NCBI GenBank assembly: GCA_020633195.1
Contig: JACKEC010000016.1
Span: 62,001-126,000, forward strand
Direction: 5' to 3'
Length of the DNA: 64,000 nucleotides
Source: Sandaracinaceae bacterium
GTDB lineage: Bacteria > Myxococcota_A > Polyangia > Polyangiales > Sandaracinaceae
Of the stretch, positions 43,901 to 52,425 are shown one piece after another (positions within the stretch are counted from its first letter, which is position 1; every line of letters starts with the position of its first letter). The position numbers and the translations under genes are program-made. The notes below the pieces were generated by a model, which saw nothing but the letters and a program-made list of their open reading frames with translations, was not told where the DNA came from and ran no database searches.

Positions 43901-44157
43901 TACTCGACCTTGTCGAAGTCGCTGAGCGTGATCGTCGCGTCGACGTGCCCGACCGGGCCGTAGCCCTGCCGCAGCCGCGCGAGGTCGGCGGCGTTGGTGT
44001 CGATCGCCACGAAGCGGACCAGGCTCTTGAACTTCAGGTCGTAGTCCGCCGACGCGCGCAGCCGCTTGGCGATGCGACCGATGGCTTGCCCCCCCGAGCC
44101 GCCCAGCCCGACGAAGAGGGTCGGGGTGACCTCCCCCGGCATGATCTTGATCGGCAT
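40918..44157 (-). CDS. Large tubulin/FtsZ-like protein (Tubulin_2 type)
   Basis: 1079 residues. The GTPase fold is visible in the first 240: LFVGLGGSGGQAIGRIAKRL (15-32), FVAIDTNAADL (49-59), FSVAGGTGSGAFLPFAYLLRDL (171-192, GGTGSG at 175-180 is the tubulin/FtsZ signature) and NGYAALKELEHL (224 on), as in the Tubulin_2 family of bacterial tubulin-like proteins. The remaining 800 residues, mostly predicted helical (many Arg/Glu/Ala), have no recognised domain, so it is far larger than FtsZ (about 380). It may polymerise with GTP. Divergent from ppk1 across a 56-base region. Confidence 0.88.
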   Translation of the reverse strand: MPIKIMPGEVTPTLFVGLGGSGGQAIGRIAKRLRASADYDLKFKSLVRFVAIDTNAADLARLRQGYGPVGHVDATITLSDFDKVEYSKLRRGETYADADEYFTQWVHPWYRFREESGAGAGQIRVESRLGFFRSIEVGELPRQISDILQDLRSHQHGMRRHDASIQVFVYFSVAGGTGSGAFLPFAYLLRDLIDDKSAKLFGFAILPDAFEEVVGMNRDGTLANGYAALKELEHLCRLDTQVPDASDPATFHYDPRNTHKRTVSRRPYDLVYVVDRPKHFSVDDVGEALSDATYVQIFSPILGDQQGDYDNYTKESRKVFPPELGDAGYTAFYGTLGASVLVLPRQDILRYCARRFAATAVRRYLLLDDPALVSEAQRERFKQFNVDREELERLSPEARAERLDAAFVLKLDMLSDQDREGGTWHRLKTVAETSRARLAETFQTVEDDLRSRCAQIREISANRILDGSWTPAQTMNTLAREVAEAKAQVDARLASMIAQIEGGDWWADFMGRAGPDASPELSPYEQRYVLVKMRQDGGQLASGATDELGRTVARLRAEADLGRDSKFRSEMDALAAEIKRTHGGWDKLLTRKDKDFDAARERTVATFNEYVDKARALLIKGALYDVVVALGRAADTLRGSFRNIESSAGRLATELEEKARRFEYDGGPDAQSNDFVLDVEVLQHPNGRDRFWSWYYEDQVATRPESSDQTEVLDAVRAALRPKFDEQGRPMRRTAREMISDVERSLIGAAERFLTKQILGDPKSDDPFERQGLRLDDAVALEAKYYGLTTDRVGASAREALGAEAPLSSTKLWQEESVQRYVQKKISTTLAKGEPLTRFHPEAKSMIAHADMLLVGLHAQLHGGGFGAALDAATHGKSANVLDNWEDPDRIVLYRSILGVPLYCFPHVNEEMKEAYRRFQAEGDKGWPLHISGDWETLPDLDPQEKKRALEAAAVQARLGITALALGVARGQVLRTDAGLMLDLPDLETQLALAPTLTEAASKLLGLEQTKPSIYDSTVAPLAADARKVKGSKVLTAEIEATAAEWKKRAMQLEVMDSRDAAEEQEYQALREATKLLGS

Positions 44158-44213
44158 GACGGCCGTGAGCGTACCAGCTGGAGCGCCGGACCAGAATCTC
44201 GTAACTTCGCAAC
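44158..44213. promoter_or_regulatory. Shared divergent promoter region, tubulin-like operon and ppk1
   Basis: 56 bases separate the two start codons, so the promoters must be compact or overlapping. The part nearest ppk1 (cagaatctcgtaacttcgcaac) is A+T-richer than the flanks. No clear -10/-35 pair or operator stands out; the call rests on geometry. Confidence 0.4.
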
Positions 44214-46388
44214 ATGACCCAGATTTCGAGCGGCCCCGAGCGCGCTTCCATCCCGAACCCCGCGCCGCTGCCCGAGGTCGTGGATCCGGACGCGCCCGAG
44301 CTGCTGCTCAATCGAGAGCTGACGTGGCTCGCGTTCAACCGCCGCGTGCTCGCGGAGGCCGAGGACCACCGCAACCTCCTGCTCGAGCGGGTGAAGTTCC
44401 TCGCCATCGCGAACGGCACGCTCGACGAGTTCGTGATGAAGCGGATCGGCGGCCTCAAGCAGCAGATCGCGGCCGGGGTCATCGAGCGCAGCGTCGACGG
44501 GCGCACCCCGAGCGAGCAGCTCTCGGAGTGCTACGCGGTCATGCGCGGGCTCGGGGATCGGTCGCAGGAGTTGCTCCGCGAGCTGCGCCGCGAGCTCGCG
44601 GTCGCCGGGATCGTGCTCGCGAGCTGGACCGAGCTGACCGACGACGCGAAGCAGAAGCTGCGCGCGCACTACCTCGACAACGTCTTCCCGCTCGCCACCC
44701 CGCAGGCGATGGACCCGGCGCACCCGTTCCCGTTCGTGTCCAACCTGTCGCTCAACCTGTTCGTCACGCTCCGCCGCTCGGAGGAGGACACCGAGCGCCT
44801 GCGCGCGCGGGTGAAGGTGCCCGTCGGCCGAGGCGTGCCCCGCTTCCTCTCCGTCGAGGACACGCCGCTCGTGCCGCTCGAGGAGGTGATGGCGAACAAC
44901 CTCGACCTGCTCTTCCCGGGGATGGTCGTCGACCGCGTCGAGATGTTCCGGGTGACGCGGAACTCCAACACCGAGCGCGACGAGGACCAGGCCGACGATC
45001 TGCTCGCGCTGATCGAGACGGAGCTCCGCGAGCGCAAGTTCGCCTCCATCGTACGGTTGACCGTCGCGAAGGGGATGACGCCGCTGACGCGCGGCTACCT
45101 CGCGGCCGAGCTCGACCTGAACGAGGACGACGACGTGTTCGAGATGCCCGGGATGCTCGGGCTCGCGGACCTGATGGAGCTGCTGCGCCTCGACCGCCCG
45201 GACCTGCGCTGCGAGCCGCACCACCCGGCCGACTTCGCGGAGTTCATGACGGATCGGAACCTCTTCCACGTCATCCGCGACCGCGGCTCGCTGCTCGTCC
45301 ACCACCCCTACCAGTCGTTCGCGACCAGCGTGGAGAGCTTCCTCGAGGAGGCGGCCAACGACCCGAAGGTCCGCGCGATCAAGGCCACGATCTACAGGAC
45401 CGCGGAGGAGTCCAAGGTCGTGCAGCACCTCGAGACGGCCGCCCGCAACGGCAAGCAGGTCGCGGTGGTGGTGGAGCTCAAGGCGCGCTTCGACGAGCAC
45501 GCCAACATCAAGTGGGCGAACCGGCTCGAGGCGGTGGGCATCCACGTCACCTACGGCGTCGTGGGGCTCAAGACGCACTGCAAGGTGATCCTCGTGATCC
45601 GGCAGGACTACGGCGGCCTCAAGCGCTACGCGCACCTCGGGACGGGCAACTACCACTCGGGCACGGCGCGCCTCTACTCGGACGTCGGCCTCTTCACCTG
45701 CGACCCCGCGATCGGCCACGACCTGACCGAGCTCTTCAACTACCTGACGACGGGCTACACGCCCAACCGCCACTACAAGAAGCTGCTGCCCGCGCCGAAG
45801 GTCCTCAAGGGCGCGATCCTCGACAAGATCGAGCGCGAGGCGAAGCACGTCGCCAAGGGCGGCAAGGGCCTCATCCGCATGAAGATGAACGCGCTCGAGG
45901 ACGCGGACGTCACGCGCGCCCTCTACCGCGCGGCGCAGCGCGGCGTGCGCATCGAGCTCATCGTCCGCGACACGTGCCGCCTGCGGCCGGGGATCCCCGG
46001 GCTCAGCGAGAACGTGCGCGTCATCAGCATCGTGGGCCGCTTCCTCGAGCACACGCGCATCTACGCGTTCCACAACAACGGCGACGAGGAGTACTTCATC
46101 GGCTCCGCGGACCTGATGCAGCGCAACCTCGAGAGCCGCGTCGAGACCGTGGTCCCCGTGCAGGAGCCGGCCATCCAGGACGAGCTCCGCTTCATCCTCG
46201 ACACGCAGCTCGCCGATCAGCGCAGCGCCTGGGAGATGCGCTCGGACGGCACCTACGTGCAGGGCAACGGCGAGGGGCAGAGCTCGCAAGAGGTGTTCGT
46301 CGTGCGCGCCGAGGCGCAGCTCCGCGCGGCCACGCGCCTGCAGGCCCGGAAGACCCAGACGGTGGCCGCGCGCAACTGGCGGCGCTGA
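44214..46388 (+). CDS. ppk1: Polyphosphate kinase 1
   Basis: 724 residues, close to the usual 690-740. The N-terminal domain begins LLNRELTWLAFNRRVLAEAEDHRNLLLERVKFLAI; HPFPFVSNLSLNLF and the PLD-like catalytic domains follow, with YRTAEESKVVQHLETAARNGKQVAVVVELKARFDE, the HLGTGNYHSGTARLYSDVGLFT segment that carries the phospho-accepting His, and IRMKMNALEDADVTRALYRAAQRGVRIELIVRDTC. It makes polyphosphate from ATP, reversibly. All signature residues appear intact. It stands alone on the plus strand; ppx is not adjacent. Confidence 0.97.
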   Translation: MTQISSGPERASIPNPAPLPEVVDPDAPELLLNRELTWLAFNRRVLAEAEDHRNLLLERVKFLAIANGTLDEFVMKRIGGLKQQIAAGVIERSVDGRTPSEQLSECYAVMRGLGDRSQELLRELRRELAVAGIVLASWTELTDDAKQKLRAHYLDNVFPLATPQAMDPAHPFPFVSNLSLNLFVTLRRSEEDTERLRARVKVPVGRGVPRFLSVEDTPLVPLEEVMANNLDLLFPGMVVDRVEMFRVTRNSNTERDEDQADDLLALIETELRERKFASIVRLTVAKGMTPLTRGYLAAELDLNEDDDVFEMPGMLGLADLMELLRLDRPDLRCEPHHPADFAEFMTDRNLFHVIRDRGSLLVHHPYQSFATSVESFLEEAANDPKVRAIKATIYRTAEESKVVQHLETAARNGKQVAVVVELKARFDEHANIKWANRLEAVGIHVTYGVVGLKTHCKVILVIRQDYGGLKRYAHLGTGNYHSGTARLYSDVGLFTCDPAIGHDLTELFNYLTTGYTPNRHYKKLLPAPKVLKGAILDKIEREAKHVAKGGKGLIRMKMNALEDADVTRALYRAAQRGVRIELIVRDTCRLRPGIPGLSENVRVISIVGRFLEHTRIYAFHNNGDEEYFIGSADLMQRNLESRVETVVPVQEPAIQDELRFILDTQLADQRSAWEMRSDGTYVQGNGEGQSSQEVFVVRAEAQLRAATRLQARKTQTVAARNWRR

Positions 46389-46391
46389 CGC

Positions 46392-47156
46392 TCACTCGAT
46401 CGTGATCGCGAAGGTCTCGAGGCGGTCCCCGAAGCTCGCCTCGAGCGTCGCGGTGCCGGCGTCGGCGGCGGGGGAGAGGTAGACGCGCGCCCCGTCGGCC
46501 TCGCCGTCCGGGATCCAGTCGAACGGGTTGCTGCGCACGTAGAGCAGGAGCGGGTCGGTCTCGGCCACGTGCCAGTGGACGAGGTCCGCGCTGAGCAGCG
46601 GCGAGCCCTCGGCGTCGGTGACGAGGCAGCCGAGCTGCGGCGTCGGCGCGGATTCGGTGCTCCGGACGATGGTGATGTCGTGTCGGTCCGACGACATCGC
46701 GTCCATCCCGTAGCCGACGACCGCGCCCTCGGTCAGCTCACCGCACTCGAGCCCCACGGGCTCGACGACGTGGACGCGGGATCGGTCGACGACCTCGCTC
46801 TCCGAGTCGACGATCGCGAGCTCGATGGTGCCCGCGCCGCCCGCGCTCACGTCGAAGTAGAGCTGGTCGTGCTCCGGGTCGCGGTCGACGTCGCCGATGA
46901 CCCCGTCGCCGCTCACCACGATCGGCCGCAGCTCGGCGAGGAGGCGGTCGGGCACGTCGACGCTCAGGCGGATGGTCGCGCCCGCCGCGACGGGGACCTC
47001 GAGCCCGCACGAGCCGAGGCCGGGGCACAGGCCATCACTGACGCTCCAGCGCGAGTGGCCGTCGTCGCCCTCGGTGGAGTCGCCGAGATCGAACGGGTGG
47101 AACGCACACGCGCTCGCGAGCACGGAGAGGGAGCAAAGCAAAGTCAGGGTACGCAT
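46392..47156 (-). CDS. Lipoprotein of unknown function
   Basis: 254 residues. Signal MRTLTLLCSLSVLASAC has a lipobox. The mature part has beta-rich Ig-like segments (VPVAAGATIRLSVDVPDRLLAELRP; GGAGTIELAIVDSESEVVDRSRVHVV), two Cys pairs, and a C-terminal strand region ending RLETFAITIE. It resembles other myxobacterial surface lipoproteins with fibronectin-like folds, but no family can be named. Convergent with ppk1, 3 bases apart. Confidence 0.75.
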   Translation of the reverse strand: MRTLTLLCSLSVLASACAFHPFDLGDSTEGDDGHSRWSVSDGLCPGLGSCGLEVPVAAGATIRLSVDVPDRLLAELRPIVVSGDGVIGDVDRDPEHDQLYFDVSAGGAGTIELAIVDSESEVVDRSRVHVVEPVGLECGELTEGAVVGYGMDAMSSDRHDITIVRSTESAPTPQLGCLVTDAEGSPLLSADLVHWHVAETDPLLLYVRSNPFDWIPDGEADGARVYLSPAADAGTATLEASFGDRLETFAITIE

Positions 47157-47281
47157 CGTCGTCGAGCCTCCTGACCCCCAACCAGTGCAGCCCGCGTGCC
47201 GAGCCCTCGGGACGCCGGGCTCGTGCCTCGCGGGCTCGCGTTCGTGAGGCCCGCTCACACCTGTGTCACCGGCTGTGCCGG

Positions 47282-48061
47282 CTAGGGCGAGTAGGTCGCC
47301 GTGTACGTCTGCCCCGCGCCATCCACGGGGGCGCAGGTGAGCCGGCTCGCGGCGTGATCCATCGAGCACTCGGTGCGGTCGTGCGGGGGCGGCATCGTCC
47401 CGTCGGGGAACGCCAGGTCGGCGGCCGAGAAGCGCTCGGCCGCGGTCTCGTCGTCCATGTGGCAGAGGGGGTGCTGGTAGTGCGTGCGCCGGATCGTCGC
47501 GAGCGCGCCCGAGGCGTCGTAGCTCAGCGTGTCCTCGAGCAGCATCGAGTCCACGCACTCGCAGGTCGTGCTCATCCGCCGCAGGCGCTCGAGGCGACCG
47601 CTCGCGTCGTAGACGATGTCCACGTCGAGCGCGAAGGGGCAGTCGCAGCTTGCGGAGCCGCATCGGTGCCGCGTGACGTGGACGTGGCGGCCGCCGCGCG
47701 TGACGTCGATCCGGTCGTGGCCGCCGTGGGCGGTGCGACGGGCGCGGCCCCACTGGCTCCGGGTCACGCCGAACCGGGCGCGGAGCCACGCGGGGACCGC
47801 CGCGGATCGCACGGGCGGCGTGCGCTCGCCGCCGAAGCGGAGCCCGAGCGCGTACTCGATCGGGACCTCGAACAGCTCCGGATCGGGCTGCTCCTCGTCG
47901 TCGCAGAGCGCCCAGTCTCGGCCTCGGAGGCAGTACGCGACGCGCCCCGCCCGCTGCGAGTCGACCTCGACCCGCGTGACGCTGGCGCGGGGTTGAGCGC
48001 CGACGGGGAGGGCGAGCCCGGCGAGGGCGAGGGCGAGGAGGGCGGCACGGGCACGATGCAT
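47282..48061 (-). CDS. Secreted protein of unknown function
   Basis: 259 residues. Signal peptide MHRARAALLALALAGLALPVGAQ with an AQ cleavage site. The middle has a His/Cys-rich segment (HVHVTRHRCGSASCDCPFALD) followed by two YDASGxL repeats (IVYDASGRLERL and LSYDASGALATI), as in RHS/YD-like strands. Cysteines occur in pairs, which fits a disulfide-bonded exported protein. Not recognised. Confidence 0.7.
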   Translation of the reverse strand: MHRARAALLALALAGLALPVGAQPRASVTRVEVDSQRAGRVAYCLRGRDWALCDDEEQPDPELFEVPIEYALGLRFGGERTPPVRSAAVPAWLRARFGVTRSQWGRARRTAHGGHDRIDVTRGGRHVHVTRHRCGSASCDCPFALDVDIVYDASGRLERLRRMSTTCECVDSMLLEDTLSYDASGALATIRRTHYQHPLCHMDDETAAERFSAADLAFPDGTMPPPHDRTECSMDHAASRLTCAPVDGAGQTYTATYSP

Positions 48062-48137
48062 CGCGGCGGGAACGCTCCTCGAGGGCGGCGGTCTTCCCTC
48101 GGACGAGGGCCGGCCCGGGTAGGGTAGTCTCGCCGGG

Positions 48138-50285
48138 TTGCTCGTGTCTGCGACCCGTCACGTGTCCTCGCGCGTCGTCGCGAACGCCCTCGAGGCGCTC
48201 GACTCGCTTCGGTGGACCGACGAGCCGGACTGGGAGGCCCTCGGCCTCGGCGGGGGGCGCCTCCGAGCCCAGGATCAGTGGCTGTCGTGGGACGAGTACC
48301 GCCGCTTCCTCGTGGCCCTCGCGGGCTCCGAGCCGACCGCGGCGCGGCACCGAGAGGTCGGGCGCCTCGTCATGCGTCACGCCGCGGACACGCCCTTTCG
48401 CCACCTCGGCCGGCTCGTCGGGGGCGTGCGGCCGCTCATCGAGACGACCTACACCTGGGTCCTGCCGCACCAGATCCCGGTCATCCGCCCCCGCGTCGAG
48501 CTGGTCGGCGATCAAGGCGTCGCGGTGACGCTCGAGCTCGACGCCGACCTCTCCGACGGGACGGAGTTCTTCGAGAGCATCGCGGGCACCCTGGAGGAGC
48601 TCCCGACGCTCCTCGCCGAGGCGCCCGCGATCGTCGAGGCGTCGATCTCGCCCCGCGTGGCGACCTACCGGCTGCAGCTCGCGCCCTCGGCGAGCTTCCG
48701 GGCGCGGCTCGGGCGAGCCTGGTCCACCCTCTTCGACGCCGACGACGTCGACGTCACCCTCTCGGAGATCGTCGAGAACGTGCAAGGGACGTTGGCGGGC
48801 CTGCGGCAGGCCAACGAGCGCCTCGCGGCCTCCGAGCAGCGCTGGCAGGCGCTGACCGCCAACCTCCCGGGGATCGTCGCGGTCGTCGATCGCGAAGGGA
48901 CCATCGAGGCGTTGCACGGCGGCGCGCTCCAGCCGGACGAGCCCCCGACGAACGTGATGGCGCTCTTGAGCCCGACCGATCGGCTGGCGGCCCGCGAGCT
49001 CCTCGCGCACGTCTTCCACTCGGGGGAGCCCGTCGCCGCCGAGATGCAGACGACCCACCCGAGCGGGGTGCGCTGGTGGGCGTGCCGAGCGAGCCGCCTC
49101 CCCGAGTCGACCCGCGCGGTCATCGTCGCCGTCGAGATCACCGACCGCAAGCGCGCGCAGGGCGCGCTGCGCGCGAGCGAGCAGCGCATCGTCAGGGCCC
49201 AGAAGCTCGAGGCGGTCGGGCGCCTCGCCGGCGGGCTGGCGCACGACGTGAACAACGTCTTGACGTCGGTGCGGGCCCACGCCGAGCTCCTCGGGATGCG
49301 GAAGGACCGCGACGAGACGGTCGCCGGAGCGGTCGAGGGGATCCTCACCGCCGTCGATCGCGCCACCGCGCTCACCCGCCAGCTCCTCGCGTACGGGCGC
49401 CCGACGACGGGCGAGGAGCGGGTGGTCGACGTGAACGAGGTCGTCGAGGAGACCCGCGTCCTCGTCGAGCGCCTCCTCGGCTCCGACGTCGCCCTCGTCA
49501 CGCGTCCCGCCGCCTCGCCCCTGCTCACGCGCATCGATCCCACGCAGCTGCAGCAGGTCGTGCTGAACCTCGTGCTCAACGCCCGCGACGCGATGCCCTC
49601 CGGGGGCACGGTCACCGTCACGACGATCGGGCGGGACGCCGAGGTCGAGCTCGTGGTCGTCGACACCGGCGAGGGCATGAGCCCGGAGGTGCGCGCGCGT
49701 GCCCTCGAGCCCTTCTTCACGACCAAGGAGGTCGGCCGGGGCACGGGGCTCGGGCTCTCCACCGTGTACTGGATCGTGAAGCAGAGCGGCGGCTCGCTGG
49801 ACATCGAGAGCGCCGCCGGCGCGGGCACGACGATGCGCATCCGGCTGCCGCGGGCGCACGACGCGATCACCGCGGTCGACGAGCCAGGGCCCGCGCCGCG
49901 CGGCGCTGGACAGCTCGTCTTGCTCGTGGAGGACGAGGAGGAGGTGCGCGATCTCGTGGGGCAGCTCCTCGACGTGCTCGAGTACCGCGTCATCGCCTGC
50001 GCGGACGCGGCCGAGGCGCTCGAGGTGCTCGCCGACGCCCCCGTGGACCTGCTCCTCACCGACATCGCGATGCCCGGGATGAGCGGCGCGGAGCTCGCGG
50101 CGCTCGTGGCGCGGGATTGGCCGCGGCTCCCCGTGCTGATGATGTCGGCCTACTCGCAGGAGGCCCCCTCGGAGCTCACGGCGCGCGCCGCTCAGCACGG
50201 GTTCCTCGCCAAGCCGTTCGGGCTCACGAAGCTGGCGGGGGCGCTCGAGGCGCTGCTCGGCGCGTCTACGGCGAAGGCGCGCTGA
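48138..50285 (+). CDS. Hybrid sensor histidine kinase with receiver domain
   Basis: 715 residues, TTG start (GTG 48144 is possible). About 10-215 is a sensing region of the kind found in heme-NO-binding-associated or DUF2378-like myxobacterial proteins (unresolved). A PAS domain (about 235-340) follows, then the His box GLAHDVNNVLTSV (His near 375), the ATPase domain with LNLVLNARDAM, DTGEGMSPE, FTTKEVGRGTGLGLSTVY, and a C-terminal receiver (about 595-712) with DLLLTDIAMPGM (Asp acceptor) and a Lys in AKPFG. A phosphorelay within one soluble protein is expected. Its end overlaps the next gene tail to tail by 20 bases. Confidence 0.92.
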   Translation: MLVSATRHVSSRVVANALEALDSLRWTDEPDWEALGLGGGRLRAQDQWLSWDEYRRFLVALAGSEPTAARHREVGRLVMRHAADTPFRHLGRLVGGVRPLIETTYTWVLPHQIPVIRPRVELVGDQGVAVTLELDADLSDGTEFFESIAGTLEELPTLLAEAPAIVEASISPRVATYRLQLAPSASFRARLGRAWSTLFDADDVDVTLSEIVENVQGTLAGLRQANERLAASEQRWQALTANLPGIVAVVDREGTIEALHGGALQPDEPPTNVMALLSPTDRLAARELLAHVFHSGEPVAAEMQTTHPSGVRWWACRASRLPESTRAVIVAVEITDRKRAQGALRASEQRIVRAQKLEAVGRLAGGLAHDVNNVLTSVRAHAELLGMRKDRDETVAGAVEGILTAVDRATALTRQLLAYGRPTTGEERVVDVNEVVEETRVLVERLLGSDVALVTRPAASPLLTRIDPTQLQQVVLNLVLNARDAMPSGGTVTVTTIGRDAEVELVVVDTGEGMSPEVRARALEPFFTTKEVGRGTGLGLSTVYWIVKQSGGSLDIESAAGAGTTMRIRLPRAHDAITAVDEPGPAPRGAGQLVLLVEDEEEVRDLVGQLLDVLEYRVIACADAAEALEVLADAPVDLLLTDIAMPGMSGAELAALVARDWPRLPVLMMSAYSQEAPSELTARAAQHGFLAKPFGLTKLAGALEALLGASTAKAR

Positions 50286-51519
50286 CCTCGCCGCCGACCC
50301 CGTGCTCCGTCAAGAAGGCGTGCACGCGCGCCCACGTGGGCGTCGCGGCGGTGGCGGCCGGGATGTCGTCGTGGCCGCAGCCGAGCTCGACCAGCTCGAC
50401 GTTGGGGCGCGCCGCCGCGAGCTCCCGGCTCATCGCGATCGGGATGGTGGTGTCGGCGGTGCCGTGCGCGACGAGGATCGGCGTGCGCCGGGACATCGAG
50501 TCGGCCGGGCGCCAGTCGGTCATCGGGGTCTGGCCCATCCCGATCGCGAGCCACGCGGACGCGTTCAGCACGGGCGTCGCGGCCGGGCCGAGGAGGGCGG
50601 TCCGCTGCTCCACGAGGCGCCCGTAGCTCGACGCCGGGGCGAGCGCGACGACGGCCCGGACCCGCGCGCGCCCGGACGCCGCCAGGACGATCCCGCCCCC
50701 CATCGACGTCCCCACGAGCGCCAGGCGGTCGTGGTCGATCGACGGATGCGCGCGCAGCCATGCGAGCGCGCCGGCCACGTCGCGGACCTCGCGCTGCCCG
50801 TAGGTGACCACCGCGCCGTCGCTCCGGCCATGCGCTCGGAGGTCGATGCGGAGCACGTGGAGCCGCGCCTGGCGCAGGCGCCCGACCCACGGGAGCCAGC
50901 GGCCGCGACCGTCGGCCACGCCGTGTACGAGCAGCACCGCCCCCGCGCCCGGGGCGCCCGGCGTGTAGGTGCCCTCGATGCCGTAGTCGTCGTCGGTGAG
51001 CAGCGAGACGTCGAGCTCGTCCGCGGCGGTCTCGGGCCGCTGGTGGGCGAGGCGGACGGGGGCCATCGCGAGCTCGGTGTTGACGAGGACGGTCGCGGCC
51101 GCGAGCCACAGGTAGAGGCCGGGGCCGACCGCGACGAGCGTGAGCGCGACGCGCGTCGGGGCGCTCGCGCCCAGCGGCCAGGCGCGCCGGCCCGCGTGCA
51201 CGAGCGCGACGACGCCCATGCAGAGGACGCCGCCGGCGAGCCAGGACAGCGCGATCGGCGATCGGGGGAACACGAGCGCGCCGATCCACGGAGCGCCGAG
51301 CGCCGCGAGCACGAGGCGCCCCTTGGCTCTGCGTCGGAGGAGGTCCGCGAGCAGGAGGGGGAGGGCGAGGCCGAGGCCCACCAGCGCGAACCGCTCGTCG
51401 GCGCTCGTCAGCCCGAGCGCGTCCGCGAGCGCCGCGCCCGCCGCCCCGCCCGCGAACGCGAGCCACGGGACGGCCGCGGCGGTGGCGGCGGATCGCCAGG
51501 CGTGGTCAGATGACGCCAC
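50266..51519 (-). CDS. Membrane alpha/beta hydrolase
   Basis: 417 residues. About 1-150 has four or five hydrophobic helices (VPWLAFAGGAAGAALADAL, ALVGLGLALPLLLADLL and others). The C-terminal part is a hydrolase: LLVHGVADGRGRW, DLRAHGRSDG, GTSMGGG (nucleophile Ser near 275), LVAHGTADTTIP (acid) and LGCGHDDIP (His). An intact triad suggests an active esterase or related enzyme facing one side of the membrane. It overlaps the aldo/keto reductase gene by 14 bases at its start, so the two share a transcript. Confidence 0.85.
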   Translation of the reverse strand: MASSDHAWRSAATAAAVPWLAFAGGAAGAALADALGLTSADERFALVGLGLALPLLLADLLRRRAKGRLVLAALGAPWIGALVFPRSPIALSWLAGGVLCMGVVALVHAGRRAWPLGASAPTRVALTLVAVGPGLYLWLAAATVLVNTELAMAPVRLAHQRPETAADELDVSLLTDDDYGIEGTYTPGAPGAGAVLLVHGVADGRGRWLPWVGRLRQARLHVLRIDLRAHGRSDGAVVTYGQREVRDVAGALAWLRAHPSIDHDRLALVGTSMGGGIVLAASGRARVRAVVALAPASSYGRLVEQRTALLGPAATPVLNASAWLAIGMGQTPMTDWRPADSMSRRTPILVAHGTADTTIPIAMSRELAAARPNVELVELGCGHDDIPAATAATPTWARVHAFLTEHGVGGEVSAPSP

Positions 51520-52366
51520 GCCAGCCTTGGCCCACCGCGTCGAACCGCGCCTCGAGCTCGCGCCGGAGGGCCTCGTCGAGCGGGCCGCGCTCTACCGCGT
51601 CGATCGCGTGATCGAGGTGGTCCTTCGAGCCCGTCCCGATCAGCGCGCAGGTCACGGTCGGGGCGTACGCGGCGAAGCGCAGCGCGACCTCGGGCCAGTC
51701 GCCGCGCTCGATCCCCATCGCTTCGAATCGGTGCCGGTACTCGACGCGATCGGGGCTCGCGTCGTGAGGCAGCGGGAGCCAGCAGGCGTTGGCGAGCGGT
51801 CGCTTCGCGAGCACGCCGACCCCGGGGTCGGCGCCGCGCACGCCGCGCTGATCCCAGGGGCTCACGGATCGCTGGATCACCCCGAAGCGCCCCGTCCGCA
51901 GGGCCGCGGCGAGGTCCTCCTCCTCGCCCGAGTAGGCCGCGACGCGCACGTCCCCGGACGCGAGCACGTCGTCCACCGCGCGAAGGACGTCCTCGCGCTC
52001 GACCACGTGGGCCGGGCACGAGTGCAGGTGGGCGACGTCGACGCGATCGGTGCCCATGACCCGCAAGGCGCGTTGCACCCCCGCGACGATGCAGGGGCCC
52101 GTCCAGTCCTCGTGTCCCTCGACGCCGTAGCCGACCTTGGTCGACAGGACGACTCGGTCGCGGTGCGGCGCGAGCGCTCGGCCGAGCCGCGCCTCGGACT
52201 CGCCGTAGCTCCGGGCCGTGTCGAACAGCGTGACCCCGCGCTCGAGCGCGTGGTCGATCAGCGCGCGCGCGGCGCCCTCGTCGAGGTCGGGGTGGCCGAT
52301 CGGGCCGCCGCCGAGCCCGAGCGCCGAGACCACGAGACCGGTGGAGCCCAGGGGACGCGTCTGCAT
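51506..52366 (-). CDS. Aldo/keto reductase
   Basis: 286 residues. The N-terminus MQTRPLGSTGLVVSALGLGGGPIG, FDTARSYGESEARLGRAL (catalytic Asp and Tyr), STKVGYGVEG (catalytic Lys) and a C-terminal ALIGTGSKDHLDHAIDA (cofactor loop) identify the NADPH-dependent TIM-barrel family. The His expected in the catalytic tetrad fits VAHLHSCP. Start ATG 52366 chosen from the conserved N-terminus. It lies upstream of and overlaps the membrane hydrolase gene. The substrate is unknown. Confidence 0.93.
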   Translation of the reverse strand: MQTRPLGSTGLVVSALGLGGGPIGHPDLDEGAARALIDHALERGVTLFDTARSYGESEARLGRALAPHRDRVVLSTKVGYGVEGHEDWTGPCIVAGVQRALRVMGTDRVDVAHLHSCPAHVVEREDVLRAVDDVLASGDVRVAAYSGEEEDLAAALRTGRFGVIQRSVSPWDQRGVRGADPGVGVLAKRPLANACWLPLPHDASPDRVEYRHRFEAMGIERGDWPEVALRFAAYAPTVTCALIGTGSKDHLDHAIDAVERGPLDEALRRELEARFDAVGQGWRGVI

Positions 52367-52425
52367 CGGCGCACTGTACTCGCCGCCGCGCGAGGCGCAG
52401 CCCGCGGGCTTGCTATGCTCGCGTC

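Noticed and set aside
40306..44217. A 1303-codon plus-strand frame opposite the tubulin-like operon
   Set aside because: Low-complexity Arg/Glu/Leu composition, no motifs; the opposite strand carries the tubulin signature.
46392..50198. Reading the lipoprotein at 46392-47156 as a 1268-residue protein
   Set aside because: The extra 1000 residues lie opposite the histidine kinase and another gene; the lipoprotein signal at 47156 gives a natural start.
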